Below, in pieces: positions 44,262-51,824 of a stretch of DNA of 51,824 nucleotides. The stretch spans positions 1 through 51,824 of the forward strand of contig CALUPR010000002.1 in NCBI GenBank assembly GCA_944322705.1. Reading direction: 5' to 3'. The translations under genes were made by a program, and so were the position numbers. Position 1 is the stretch's first letter; each line of letters opens with the position of its first letter. The stretch is from Candidatus Gastranaerophilales bacterium (lineage in GTDB: Bacteria; Cyanobacteriota; Vampirovibrionia; Gastranaerophilales; Gastranaerophilaceae). The notes below the pieces were generated by a model. It ran no database searches, was not told the origin of the DNA, and saw only the letters and a list, made by a program, of their open reading frames with translations.

Positions 44262-44548
44262 TCTGCAACCTCATCATCACTTTGTATTTTTATTTCGCCA
44301 TTTTCTTCGACAAACTTTTTCTTATTAAAAAGTTTATTTATTAAAGGTTCTTCAGGTGCTGTTTTCTTTTTAAACCTTTCTTTTTCAGTTTGGACATCAT
44401 TATAATCGTTTAAGACTTCCTGCCTGAATCTTTGCTGATTAATCATTTGCATATCATGCACCTGTATTATTGAGGCATCAGGCGGAGCAAAAGCAACTGC
44501 AGGTAATGATGCACATAAAAAAAGCATTGCTGAAAAAATCTTTTTCAT
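44258..44548 (-). CDS. Small secreted protein, unknown
   Basis: The 96-residue protein has a clear signal peptide (KKIFSAMLFLCASLPAVA). The mature part is short, charged and probably helical, with no cysteines. AGAGG stands 8 nt before the ATG. It follows the SIMPL-domain gene by 12 nt on the same strand, so they are probably co-transcribed, perhaps as a periplasmic pair. I do not recognise it. Confidence 0.7.
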   Translation of the reverse strand: MKKIFSAMLFLCASLPAVAFAPPDASIIQVHDMQMINQQRFRQEVLNDYNDVQTEKERFKKKTAPEEPLINKLFNKKKFVEENGEIKIQSDDEVAD

Positions 44549-44560
44549 AACATTAACCTC

Positions 44561-45280
44561 TTACTTTATACGGAACACAACGTTTGCAACTGCCGTAACT
44601 TTCTTATCAACAGTTGTCGTATCATTAATCCCCATATCAGAAACATTAGTTGAATCCACCGGAGTTATTTGAAAAACTCCCATACGGACAGACTGAATTT
44701 TTCCGGGTTTGTTATGAGTTGCTTTAAGCATCGCCGTTGCTCTGTCTTTTGCATCTGTTGTCGCATCCTGAAGAAGTTTTACCTTCAAATCTCCAAGTTT
44801 TGAATAAAAATATTCCGGTGAATGAACATTTATATCAATACCTTTATCCAAAAGCTGCTGAACATCAGTTGATATTTCCTTTATCTTTTGAACATCATCT
44901 GACTTTATAATTACAAGCTGTGAAAGATTATAGTATGCAATATCATTAGTCATATTACCATTTGGAGTATACTTATATGAGTTATAACCGTTTGCAGCCT
45001 TTACTTCAATATCCGTAATTCCTTTTTCTTCAAGATATTTCATAACAACAGGCAATTGGGTCTTAACAGTATTATATGCAGCCTGTTTATTCGGTTTACG
45101 TGCACTAATTTCAAATTCAAGTCTTCCTGAATCAGATTTAACTATCTGATAAGCAGAACCTGTCACGGAAATATTATCTTTCGATACGCCATTTGTAGCT
45201 ACTTTCACTGCGATAACAAGACCTAAAGCCAAAATTACAGCCAGCCAAACCAATTGGAATTTTTCAAATTTTTCAAACAT
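44561..45280 (-). CDS. SIMPL-domain (DUF541) membrane-anchored protein
   Basis: The 239-residue protein (ATG 45280, with AAAGGAG 8 nt before) has one N-terminal helix (about 9-29) and a periplasmic SIMPL domain: ISVTGSAYQIVKSDSGRLEFEISA, the KQAAYNTVKTQLPVVMKYLEEKGI helix and LLQDATTDAKDRATAMLKAT. SIMPL/DUF541 proteins occur in the outer envelope of many bacteria; their role is not well known (some affect oxidative or membrane stress). An upstream TTG extension is rejected. It is divergent from gdhA. Confidence 0.88.
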   Translation of the reverse strand: MFEKFEKFQLVWLAVILALGLVIAVKVATNGVSKDNISVTGSAYQIVKSDSGRLEFEISARKPNKQAAYNTVKTQLPVVMKYLEEKGITDIEVKAANGYNSYKYTPNGNMTNDIAYYNLSQLVIIKSDDVQKIKEISTDVQQLLDKGIDINVHSPEYFYSKLGDLKVKLLQDATTDAKDRATAMLKATHNKPGKIQSVRMGVFQITPVDSTNVSDMGINDTTTVDKKVTAVANVVFRIK

Positions 45281-45335
45281 ATTACACTCCTTTAAACTAT
45301 ATGTCATATTATAAACGATTTTTGCTAAAAATCAA

Positions 45336-45364
45336 TTGCATGTAACCAAATAATATGTTACAAT
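45336..45364 (+). promoter_or_regulatory. gdhA promoter
   Basis: TTGCAT (45336-45341), a 17-nt spacer and TACAAT (45359-45364), 18 nt before the gdhA Shine-Dalgarno AGAAGG. Confidence 0.6.
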
Positions 45365-45388
45365 TTTTTTACAATAAAGAAGGTGTTT

Positions 45389-46738
45389 ATGAATAAATAT
45401 ATAGAAAAAGTTTTAAACGGAGTCAAAGAAAAAAATATTAACGAAACAGAATATCTTCAAGCTGTAGAAGAAGTACTTATCTCAATAGAGCCTGTGATAG
45501 CAAAACATCCTGAGTATGAGAAAATCGCTCTTCTTGAAAGAATGATTGAACCTGAAAGAATGATAACTTTCAGAGTTCCTTATGTTACAGACAAAGGTCA
45601 AACATTAGTTCACAGAGGATACAGAGTACAATTCAGCAGTCTTATAGGTCCATACAAAGGCGGATTAAGATTTCACACGAGTGTGAATCAAAGTATTATA
45701 AAATTTTTGGGATTTGAACAAATTTTTAAGAATGCCCTTACAGGTCTTCCTATAGGCGGCGGCAAAGGGGGAAGCGATTTTGATCCTAAAGGCAAATCTG
45801 ATGATGAAATTATGAGATTTTGCCAGAGCTTTATGACAGAACTTCAAAGACATATCGGACAGGATATTGATGTTCCGGCAGGCGATATAGGTGTAGGGGA
45901 AAGAGAAATCGGTTATTTATTCGGGCAGTATAAAAGAATTAAAGATGTTTATGAAGGAGGGGTTTTAACCGGCAAAGGTCTATCATACGGCGGTTCTCTT
46001 GTAAGAAAAGAAGCAACAGGTTTTGGACTTATATATTTTATGAGAGAAATGCTTGCTAATAATAATTTTTCCCTTGAAGGGAAAAACGTTACGATATCTG
46101 GCGCCGGAAATGTTGCCATATATGCCTGCCAAAAAGCTCAGGAATACGGGGCAAATGTAATTGCGATGAGTGATTCTAACGGATGTATTTACGATAAAAA
46201 CGGTATTGATATAAAAGTTGTCAAACAAATTAAAGAAATTGAACGCGGAAGAATAAGTGAATATCTCAAAGTATACCCGCACGCTGAATATATTGAATGT
46301 AAAGGGAAAGATTCTCCTATTTGGGAAATAAAAACTGATATTGCGCTTCCATGTGCTACTCAAAATGAACTAACTCTTAATTCAGCCAAAAAACTGGTTG
46401 AAAACGGAGTGTTTGCAGTAGGAGAAGGAGCTAATATGCCCTGTGTTAAAGAAGCAACCGAGTACTTTTTGGATAAAAATATTCTTGTTGCGCCGGCTAA
46501 AGCTGCTAATGCAGGAGGAGTTGCAATATCTGCTGTGGAAATGAGCCAGAACAGTATGAGATATTATCTCTCATTTGAAGATGTCGATAAAAAGCTTAAT
46601 GATATAATGGTAAACATATTTACATCATGCAAATATGCTGCAAATGAATATGGTTTAGGTAAAAATTACGTTGCCGGAGCGAATATTGCTGCTTTTACAA
46701 AACTTGCAGACGCAATGACGGCACAAGGAATAGTTTAA
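45389..46738 (+). CDS. gdhA: NADP-type glutamate dehydrogenase
   Basis: GdhA makes glutamate from 2-oxoglutarate and ammonium. The 449-residue protein has the substrate site KGGLRFHTSVNQS and GLPIGGGKGGSDFDPKG, then DVPAGDIGVGEREIGYLFGQYK, the Rossmann loop GAGNVA and the C-terminal PAKAANAGGVAISAVEMSQNSMR. These are the features of the hexameric NADP-linked E. coli-type family. The start is ATG 45389 with AGAAGG 5 nt before it; an in-frame GTG at 45383 lies within the ribosome site. It is a single-gene unit. Confidence 0.96.
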   Translation: MNKYIEKVLNGVKEKNINETEYLQAVEEVLISIEPVIAKHPEYEKIALLERMIEPERMITFRVPYVTDKGQTLVHRGYRVQFSSLIGPYKGGLRFHTSVNQSIIKFLGFEQIFKNALTGLPIGGGKGGSDFDPKGKSDDEIMRFCQSFMTELQRHIGQDIDVPAGDIGVGEREIGYLFGQYKRIKDVYEGGVLTGKGLSYGGSLVRKEATGFGLIYFMREMLANNNFSLEGKNVTISGAGNVAIYACQKAQEYGANVIAMSDSNGCIYDKNGIDIKVVKQIKEIERGRISEYLKVYPHAEYIECKGKDSPIWEIKTDIALPCATQNELTLNSAKKLVENGVFAVGEGANMPCVKEATEYFLDKNILVAPAKAANAGGVAISAVEMSQNSMRYYLSFEDVDKKLNDIMVNIFTSCKYAANEYGLGKNYVAGANIAAFTKLADAMTAQGIV

Positions 46739-46739
46739 A

Positions 46740-47186
46740 TTATCTGGCAAATATACTCTCAATTCTTGCAGGTGCACACACCTGCGGATCATTTTTAAAC
46801 TTAAAAACATTATATCTGCAGTATTCATTTATAATGGCTCTATATGCCTCTATTTCTTTATTATTAACACCTTGAATAAAATTTGAGACTAAAATCGGAT
46901 ATTCATCTTTATAATTTTCATCTTCAACATTATTTGCACTCGGGAAAACAGCTTCAATCAGTCTTTGCCTTTCCGATTGAAAAAGCAGACAGGTTGACCT
47001 GATATAACCTGTAAAACGATGATCTCTGCGAAAATTATCTGCAGCTCTCTGACAAACATCATTATGATATTTTTGACTTTGAATCATGGCATTGTAAGCA
47101 TTTCTTTGTGTTTCTCTATCAACTGCAGCAAAAACAGTCCCTGAAATACTTAATAAACATATAATTACTAATAATAATTTTTTCAT
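46740..47186 (-). CDS. Small secreted protein with conserved cysteines, unknown
   Basis: The 148-residue protein has a signal peptide (KKLLLVIICLLSISGTVFA) and a helical mature part with four cysteines (about residues 45, 66, 122 and 136), which could form two disulfides. I do not recognise the fold. TATAAT lies 6 nt before the ATG and there is no Shine-Dalgarno. It is immediately convergent with gdhA and lies downstream of the sensor kinase gene. Confidence 0.7.
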   Translation of the reverse strand: MKKLLLVIICLLSISGTVFAAVDRETQRNAYNAMIQSQKYHNDVCQRAADNFRRDHRFTGYIRSTCLLFQSERQRLIEAVFPSANNVEDENYKDEYPILVSNFIQGVNNKEIEAYRAIINEYCRYNVFKFKNDPQVCAPARIESIFAR

Positions 47187-47192
47187 AATAAA

Positions 47193-47198
47193 ATTATA
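47193..47198 (-). promoter_or_regulatory. -10 box of the 148-residue secreted protein gene, predicted leaderless
   Basis: On the minus strand TATAAT, then 6 nt, then the ATG at 47186. The -35 is weak. It lies in the 19-nt gap after the sensor kinase stop. Confidence 0.4.
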
Positions 47199-47205
47199 TA
47201 AAATT

Positions 47206-48504
47206 TTAACTTGATAAGGCAGGAATTTTACATTCGTTAATACAAGGCAACATTATATTGTAAATATTATAATTTGACTCCTTACTTTCGGCATAAATCA
47301 AACCGTTATGAGCATTGATAATCTGTTTTGCAAGATAAAGCCCTAACCCGCTGCCAACTTTACCCATTTTTTCTGCAGCAGTAGTATAACGTTTAAACAA
47401 ATTTTCAATCTGTTCTGAAGTGATATAAGGACTTTCAAAGCCTAAGGATAAAAATACATTTTTGCCGTTATCCATCTTTTTAATATCACAAATTATCTCT
47501 GTATTTTCATAAGCACTTGATATACAATGATCAATTAAATTTTCAAATGCCTTTTTTATCTGGACTTTATCCGCATAAACAGTAAAAAACTTCTCTTTTG
47601 CTTTCACTTTAATATGAATATTCTTATGGTACATAGTTTTCATATATTTGTGAAAACATTCATCCATAAGTTTCATTACCTGAATTTTTTCGTATGACAA
47701 TGATATATCTTTATTCTCATATTTATAAGTAGACAAAAGTGTTGAAAGCATATCATACATATAACGGCAGGAATCAAGAGTCAAATTGATAACTTCCCTT
47801 TGCATTTTATTAATTTTCCCTAAATTTCCATTTATCAAAAGTTCTAATGCTCTAATTTGTGCGAGTGTTGGGATTTTCAGATCATGACTGAGCGTCGAGA
47901 TATATGTTTCTCTCTGTTTTTGGGCAGCTTTTTCAATATCAATATTTCTTCCGAAGATTACAAACCCTTTAACTTCATCCATATCGTTTAATATCGGAAC
48001 TTTTCTGATATTAAACCAGTTTTGCTTACCTGATTTAAGTTTTACAATTTTATCCGTCACAAACGGTTCTTTAGTCTGAATTATAAGCTCATTTTCTTCT
48101 CTAATCATTTCAAGAGTATTTTTTTCGAAAACCATGTCAGGATATCTTAACATTTCAAGATTGTCTTCTGCCTCAAAAAATTTTATAGCTTCTGCATTAC
48201 CTGTTACGAATCTGCAATTAAGATCAATAATATATGCCACGAGCGGTAAATTACTAATTATTGTTGTGAGATGATTTGAACTGAATTCTATCTGGCGTAT
48301 TAACTTATTTTCTCTTTCCTCATTTTCTTTTGCAATATGCCGTCTTGAAATATACAAAACAACATATACATTAACAAGACAACACAAGAGTATAAAATAA
48401 AGTATATGCATTGAACATTCAAAATTCAAAATAAAACACAGTGATGTACTGATAATCAAAGATAAAAGGACACAAAAAATGTAATTTCTTGATGAATTCG
48501 GCAT
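47206..48504 (-). CDS. PAS-domain sensor histidine kinase, orphan
   Basis: The 432-residue protein has two membrane helices (about 8-26 and 33-53), a short coiled linker, a PAS domain (about 72-190), the dimerisation/phosphoacceptor box STLSHDLKIP with His207 and an HATPase with GSGLGLYLAKQIINAHNG. The ligand sensed is unknown. The frame opens earlier with GTG 48588, which overlaps the mlaD stop, but GAGG sits 5 nt before ATG 48504 and gives the normal membrane topology, so I choose it. No response regulator is adjacent. It is co-directional with the MCE gene. Confidence 0.9.
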   Translation of the reverse strand: MPNSSRNYIFCVLLSLIISTSLCFILNFECSMHILYFILLCCLVNVYVVLYISRRHIAKENEERENKLIRQIEFSSNHLTTIISNLPLVAYIIDLNCRFVTGNAEAIKFFEAEDNLEMLRYPDMVFEKNTLEMIREENELIIQTKEPFVTDKIVKLKSGKQNWFNIRKVPILNDMDEVKGFVIFGRNIDIEKAAQKQRETYISTLSHDLKIPTLAQIRALELLINGNLGKINKMQREVINLTLDSCRYMYDMLSTLLSTYKYENKDISLSYEKIQVMKLMDECFHKYMKTMYHKNIHIKVKAKEKFFTVYADKVQIKKAFENLIDHCISSAYENTEIICDIKKMDNGKNVFLSLGFESPYITSEQIENLFKRYTTAAEKMGKVGSGLGLYLAKQIINAHNGLIYAESKESNYNIYNIMLPCINECKIPALSS

Positions 48505-48580
48505 ACTTTCCTCTATTTCGAAAATTAGTATAAATAATACTAAGTTAAGAAATAAAAAAATACATTCCCCACATGTGTAA

Positions 48581-49465
48581 TTATTCACAATTACATTTTT
48601 TCTTACCCACAGGGCTTCCGAAAATAAGTCTTAAACCGCCAAAAGGCTTTTTCATTGTACGATTTAAACCTGCAGTCATTTCATCAATATTACATAAAAC
48701 TCTGTTTATTTCGTTTATTGTACATCCTATCTGAGGTATAGTTTTATTGAATTCATCCGTCATAACTTTCACATTGTTTCCTACAGCCTGAAAGTCATTA
48801 TTTGCGGAATTCATTGCATTTCTGTCAAAGGTTTCGTTTATGTTTCCTGTTACAGAACTTACGTTTTCAGATATTTTAACAAAATTGCCGCTGCTGTCTT
48901 TCAAATCAGAGGAAGCCTTTACAACATTAGGTTTAACATCCTCAGCCATTGAATTAATTGTAGTGAACAAATCACCAAGAGCCTGAACAGTTATGTTTAA
49001 ATTTTCTATTGTTTGTGCAAAATCTTCTTTAATATCATCTAAAGAATCCTCATCCTGATTTGAAAGATATGTATCTAACTCTACACTGGATTTCCCTGCA
49101 ATTCTGTCACCATCTTTTATCAAAAATTGAGAGGGATGCTCGGGATAAATTATATCAATATAATCATATTTATCATTTTTCTTATTTTTTTCACGTTTTA
49201 AATTTGCGGTAATATTCACAGGCAGCCTCAAATCCATAGGATGCAGCCTTAATGTAACTATAGTTGCTGTATATGTTTTATTTGGACGCACTCTCACGAC
49301 TTTACCTATTTTAAATCCGTTGTAATAAATAGGAGCCCTGTCATGAAACGGACGCAGATTTTTAAATTCAGCGGTAACATAAGTTCTCGTTCTGTAAAAA
49401 TAATAAGAAACACCAATAGTAATTAATATTGCCGATAAAATTAAGTATTTTAATAAATTGTTCAT
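48581..49465 (-). CDS. MlaD-type (MCE domain) protein
   Basis: MCE-domain proteins bind lipids for transport between inner and outer membrane. The protein has one N-terminal helix (NNLLKYLILSAILITIGVSYYF), an MCE domain (about 30-130, with GFKIGKVVRV and the pore-loop region) and a long helical segment (about 150-260) as in MlaD/PqiB/YebT relatives. No MlaE permease or MlaF ATPase gene is nearby. The start is uncertain between ATG 49465 and ATG 49501; the first gives the normal anchor. It is divergent from the C_GCAxxG_C_C gene. Confidence 0.82.
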   Translation of the reverse strand: MNNLLKYLILSAILITIGVSYYFYRTRTYVTAEFKNLRPFHDRAPIYYNGFKIGKVVRVRPNKTYTATIVTLRLHPMDLRLPVNITANLKREKNKKNDKYDYIDIIYPEHPSQFLIKDGDRIAGKSSVELDTYLSNQDEDSLDDIKEDFAQTIENLNITVQALGDLFTTINSMAEDVKPNVVKASSDLKDSSGNFVKISENVSSVTGNINETFDRNAMNSANNDFQAVGNNVKVMTDEFNKTIPQIGCTINEINRVLCNIDEMTAGLNRTMKKPFGGLRLIFGSPVGKKKCNCE

Positions 49466-49524
49466 ATCAGAAATATTATTTCCGTTAAAATAAAAACGCA
49501 TTCCCGAACAGATTAATTTTATAG

Positions 49525-49530
49525 TACAAT
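49525..49530 (+). promoter_or_regulatory. -10 box of the C_GCAxxG_C_C gene, possibly leaderless
   Basis: TACAAT ends 6 nt before ATG 49537, with an overlapping TATAGT at 49520; no Shine-Dalgarno and only a weak -35. Confidence 0.35.
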
Positions 49531-49536
49531 ATGATT

Positions 49537-49998
49537 ATGGAAAACGAATATTCAAAAAAAGCAGGTCAATTATTTCGAGAAGGATATAATTGTGCACAAT
49601 CTGTTTTTTGTGCATTCTCCGATGAACTCGGGCTTGATTTTGAAACAGCATTAAAACTATCATCTTCATTCGGCGGCGGGATGGGCAGACTAAGGGAAGT
49701 GTGCGGCGCCGTAAGCGCAATGTTTATGATTGCAGGATTAAAGTACGGTTACACAACTCCAAACAATGACGAAATAAAAGGTGAACATTACGCAAGAATT
49801 CAGGAGCTTGCAAAAAGATTTACCGAAAAACATAACACAATTATCTGCCGTGAACTTCTTGAACTTGATGTAAAATATGACAATCCTACACCTTCAAAAA
49901 GGACTGAACAATATTACAAAGACCGTCCATGTGAGGGCATAGTTCGGGATGCAGCAGGAATAATAGCTGAATATATATCTTCAAAAGAATGCTCATAA
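49537..49998 (+). CDS. C_GCAxxG_C_C family protein
   Basis: The 153-residue protein has GYNCAQSVFCAF near the start, then GGGMGRLREVCGAVSAMFMIAG, which is the name-giving C...GCAxxG...C...C pattern, and Cys codons near 105 and 135. Members are putative redox proteins of unknown function. There is no signal peptide. Two ATG codons, 49531 and 49537, both fit; the second follows TACAAT by 6 nt. Confidence 0.88.
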   Translation: MENEYSKKAGQLFREGYNCAQSVFCAFSDELGLDFETALKLSSSFGGGMGRLREVCGAVSAMFMIAGLKYGYTTPNNDEIKGEHYARIQELAKRFTEKHNTIICRELLELDVKYDNPTPSKRTEQYYKDRPCEGIVRDAAGIIAEYISSKECS

Positions 49999-50036
49999 TT
50001 CTTTTGTAACAAAATTATACATAAAATTAAATTACC

Positions 50037-50065
50037 TTACGGGAGATTATACTTTATACTATAAT
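50037..50065 (+). promoter_or_regulatory. Promoter of the GH13 gene
   Basis: TTACGG (50037-50042), a 17-nt spacer and TATAAT (50060-50065). The same hexamers at the same spacing stand before ilvD. Unlike ilvD, this transcript has a leader of about 115 nt. Confidence 0.6.
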
Positions 50066-50119
50066 AACAATATCAAAAAGGATATTAATTTTTTATTTTA
50101 TAAAAAGACATTGCCTGAT

Positions 50120-50160
50120 TTGTTAATTGTAATAGCTATAACCAATGATACAATTAACAA
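50120..50160. promoter_or_regulatory. Long inverted repeat in the GH13 leader
   Basis: TTGTTAATTGTA (50120-50131) and TACAATTAACAA (50149-50160) are a perfect 12-bp inverted repeat with a 17-nt spacer, 28 nt before the start codon. It could be a paired operator for a sugar-responsive regulator or an RNA hairpin near the ribosome site. Confidence 0.6.
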
Positions 50161-50187
50161 TTATATCAAATATAGAGAGGTAAAATA

Positions 50188-51824
50188 ATGAAAAAATATT
50201 TAGCAAGTATACTCACATTTCTTTTCATATTTAACAGTGCCCCGACAGTATTTGCGGTGAATACACCCGTTATTCCGCATATAACAAAAACAACGGAAGA
50301 ACATCAAATTATTCCGGTTAAACTGGAAAAAGAAATAAAAGCCTCTCTTGCTAAAGTATACGGAACTGAAAATATAGAAAGTATTTATGCCAATATATTA
50401 AAAATTGCAGAAGAAACAAAGGCAAAAAGACCGTCTAATTTAGTTGCAGAAGATTTATCAAGACCTTCTGACTGGTATAAAGATGAAGTAATTTATATGT
50501 TTTACGCTAACCACTTCGGCGTAAAAAATCCCGACAAAGCAAATACTTTTAAAGATGATATTCACATGCTGGATTACCTTAAAACACTTGGAGTTACAAC
50601 AATTTATATTCTGCCGTTTGTCGATTCTCCTATGGAAGATGCAGGATTTGATATCAGAAATCCAAGAGGAATAAGGCAGGATCTGGGCGGAATGTTTGAA
50701 TTTCAAAAATTCATATCCGCAGCAAGACAAAAAGGTTTCAAAATCAAAGCAGATTTAGTTCTTAACCATTTTTCAGATCAGCATGAATGGTTTCAACAGG
50801 CTCTAAAAGGCGACACTTCAAAAATTAACTATTTTGTTGTCAGAGAACAAATGCCTGAATATACAAAATACAAAGATGAAAAACTCGGCTGGGTTGCAGA
50901 ATATAAAGAACCAAACGGAAAAATTTCAAAAAGAAGAATTATTTTCCCCGAAATAACCGAAAATAACTACAGAAAAGTGACAATAAATAAAAAAGATTAC
51001 TATTTTTACCACACTTTTTACCCTTTCCAGCTTGATATAAACTGGAAAAATCCTGAGGTTTTATACTATAACTTAGAAACTATAGCTTTCTGGGCAAATC
51101 AGGGGGTAGATATTTTTAGAATGGACGCAATTCCTTACCTCATAAAAGAGGATGGCACAAATGCGGAAAATTTAGAAGAAACCCATAGAATTATAAAAAT
51201 CTTAAGTGCTTTTATTCAGGCAGTTGCGCCGCGATCTGTCATTCAGGCAGAAGCCTGCCAGATGCCGAATAAAATTCTTCCTTATTTCGGATCAGAAAGA
51301 AAAATTAAAGAAAATATAAAAGGTGAAGAAAAAGAACTCACAAGAACCGATGAAGTACAGATAGCCTATCACTTTCCCTACATGCCTGCAATCTGGGCAT
51401 CACTTGTAACTGCAGATAACAGCTATTTCTGGAAAGCTTACAAACAAACACCGCAAATTCCAACATCCGCTTCCTGGGCAATATTTCTGAGAGTTCACGA
51501 TGAACTTACCCTTGAAATGGTTAACGAAAAAACAAGAGAAATTCTCTTTGAAGATCTCGCACCAAAAGGCGCATCATTCAGAAAAGGGTTCGGGATTTCA
51601 GGCAGAATGGCAAACTTTTTAGATAAAAATCCTGACAGAATAGGTATGGCTTTTTCAATATTGATGTCGCTTCCGGGAATTCCTATTATATATTATGGGG
51701 ATGAAATCGGAATTCAAAATAACTATGCAAACGCAAACAAGAGCGCAAAACTGAGAGAAGCAAAGCAGAAAAAAGCTAAAGATGTTAAAAATAAAGTTAA
51801 AATGCTGAGCTACTTTGACAGCCG
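50188..51824 (+). CDS. Secreted alpha-amylase family (GH13) enzyme, trehalose-synthase-like, 3' cut by window
   Basis: The visible 545 residues begin with a signal peptide (KKYLASILTFLFIFNSAPTVFA) and then a GH13 barrel. The order VIYMFYANHFGVKN, then DDIHMLDYLKTLGVTTIYILPF and SPMEDAGFDIRN, is like trehalose synthases and sucrose/maltose-type enzymes. The catalytic set is DLVLNH, the nucleophile Asp313 in FRMDAI, the acid Glu355 in IQAEA and VHD (Asp438). Intracellular trehalose synthases lack a signal, so this may instead be a periplasmic amylase of that subfamily. GAGAGG stands 8 nt before the ATG. The C-terminal part is outside the window. Confidence 0.9.
   Translation, partial: MKKYLASILTFLFIFNSAPTVFAVNTPVIPHITKTTEEHQIIPVKLEKEIKASLAKVYGTENIESIYANILKIAEETKAKRPSNLVAEDLSRPSDWYKDEVIYMFYANHFGVKNPDKANTFKDDIHMLDYLKTLGVTTIYILPFVDSPMEDAGFDIRNPRGIRQDLGGMFEFQKFISAARQKGFKIKADLVLNHFSDQHEWFQQALKGDTSKINYFVVREQMPEYTKYKDEKLGWVAEYKEPNGKISKRRIIFPEITENNYRKVTINKKDYYFYHTFYPFQLDINWKNPEVLYYNLETIAFWANQGVDIFRMDAIPYLIKEDGTNAENLEETHRIIKILSAFIQAVAPRSVIQAEACQMPNKILPYFGSERKIKENIKGEEKELTRTDEVQIAYHFPYMPAIWASLVTADNSYFWKAYKQTPQIPTSASWAIFLRVHDELTLEMVNEKTREILFEDLAPKGASFRKGFGISGRMANFLDKNPDRIGMAFSILMSLPGIPIIYYGDEIGIQNNYANANKSAKLREAKQKKAKDVKNKVKMLSYFDS

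Overview
The window is AT-rich bacterial chromosome with dense, mostly housekeeping gene content. I infer a non-photosynthetic, gut-type relative of the Cyanobacteria (Candidatus Gastranaerophilales / Vampirovibrionia, formerly Melainabacteria). The reasons are: a cyanobacterial-style ribosomal protein L34; an efp-accB-accC cluster; several prepilin-like proteins of the FTLAEVLITLG type with a C-terminal HDGWxLxxDYPW motif; an LktA-type filamentous adhesin; and dispersed CCCTCTCCC/GGGAGAGGG repeats. MurE carries the meso-diaminopimelate signature, and an MlaD-type protein and secreted periplasmic-type enzymes are present, so a Gram-negative (diderm) envelope is likely. The taxonomic call rests on recognition, not on a database search.

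Layout. 1-9.8 kb: tRNA-Leu, a membrane-anchored unknown, mutS, then a long leftward block (small acidic protein, tgt, ndk, MATE exporter, SprA-like metalloprotease, accC, accB, efp). 9.8-16.1 kb rightward: rsgA, a polyprenyl synthase, a 470-bp nested inverted-repeat element, a divergent PAP2 membrane protein and a SWIM/SNF2 helicase. 16.1-19.8 kb: two GT2 glycosyltransferases, HU and apt. 19.8-24.4 kb leftward: an operon rny-ymdB-PHP phosphoesterase-pseudopilin-like-LOG. 24.6-32.2 kb: pepA, an XRE regulator, a cell-wall amidase, ftsI, murE and a short NagA-like deacetylase. 32.2-35.9 kb: a prepilin whose 5' end is made of repeats, then ilvD and a GlcF-like Fe-S protein.

35.9-37.9 kb leftward is the most unusual locus: a small protein resembling polymorphic toxin 44 translationally coupled to a membrane-anchored protein-kinase-like protein. 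37.9-40 kb: proC, then rpmH-rnpA followed by an unknown gene rather than yidD/yidC. 40-44.5 kb: the filamentous adhesin, a protein with three HTH-like repeats and unknown membrane and secreted proteins. 44.5-51.8 kb: a SIMPL-domain protein, gdhA, a secreted Cys-containing protein, an orphan sensor kinase, an MlaD-like protein, a C_GCAxxG_C_C protein and a secreted GH13 enzyme cut by the window edge.

Expression signals fall into two groups. Many genes have a clear Shine-Dalgarno sequence. At least six others (mutS, MATE, XRE, amidase, ilvD, the 148-aa secreted protein, probably the C_GCAxxG_C_C gene) show none, but have a -10 hexamer ending 6-8 nt before the start codon, which predicts leaderless transcripts. 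No CRISPR array, prophage, transposase or replication origin was recognised.
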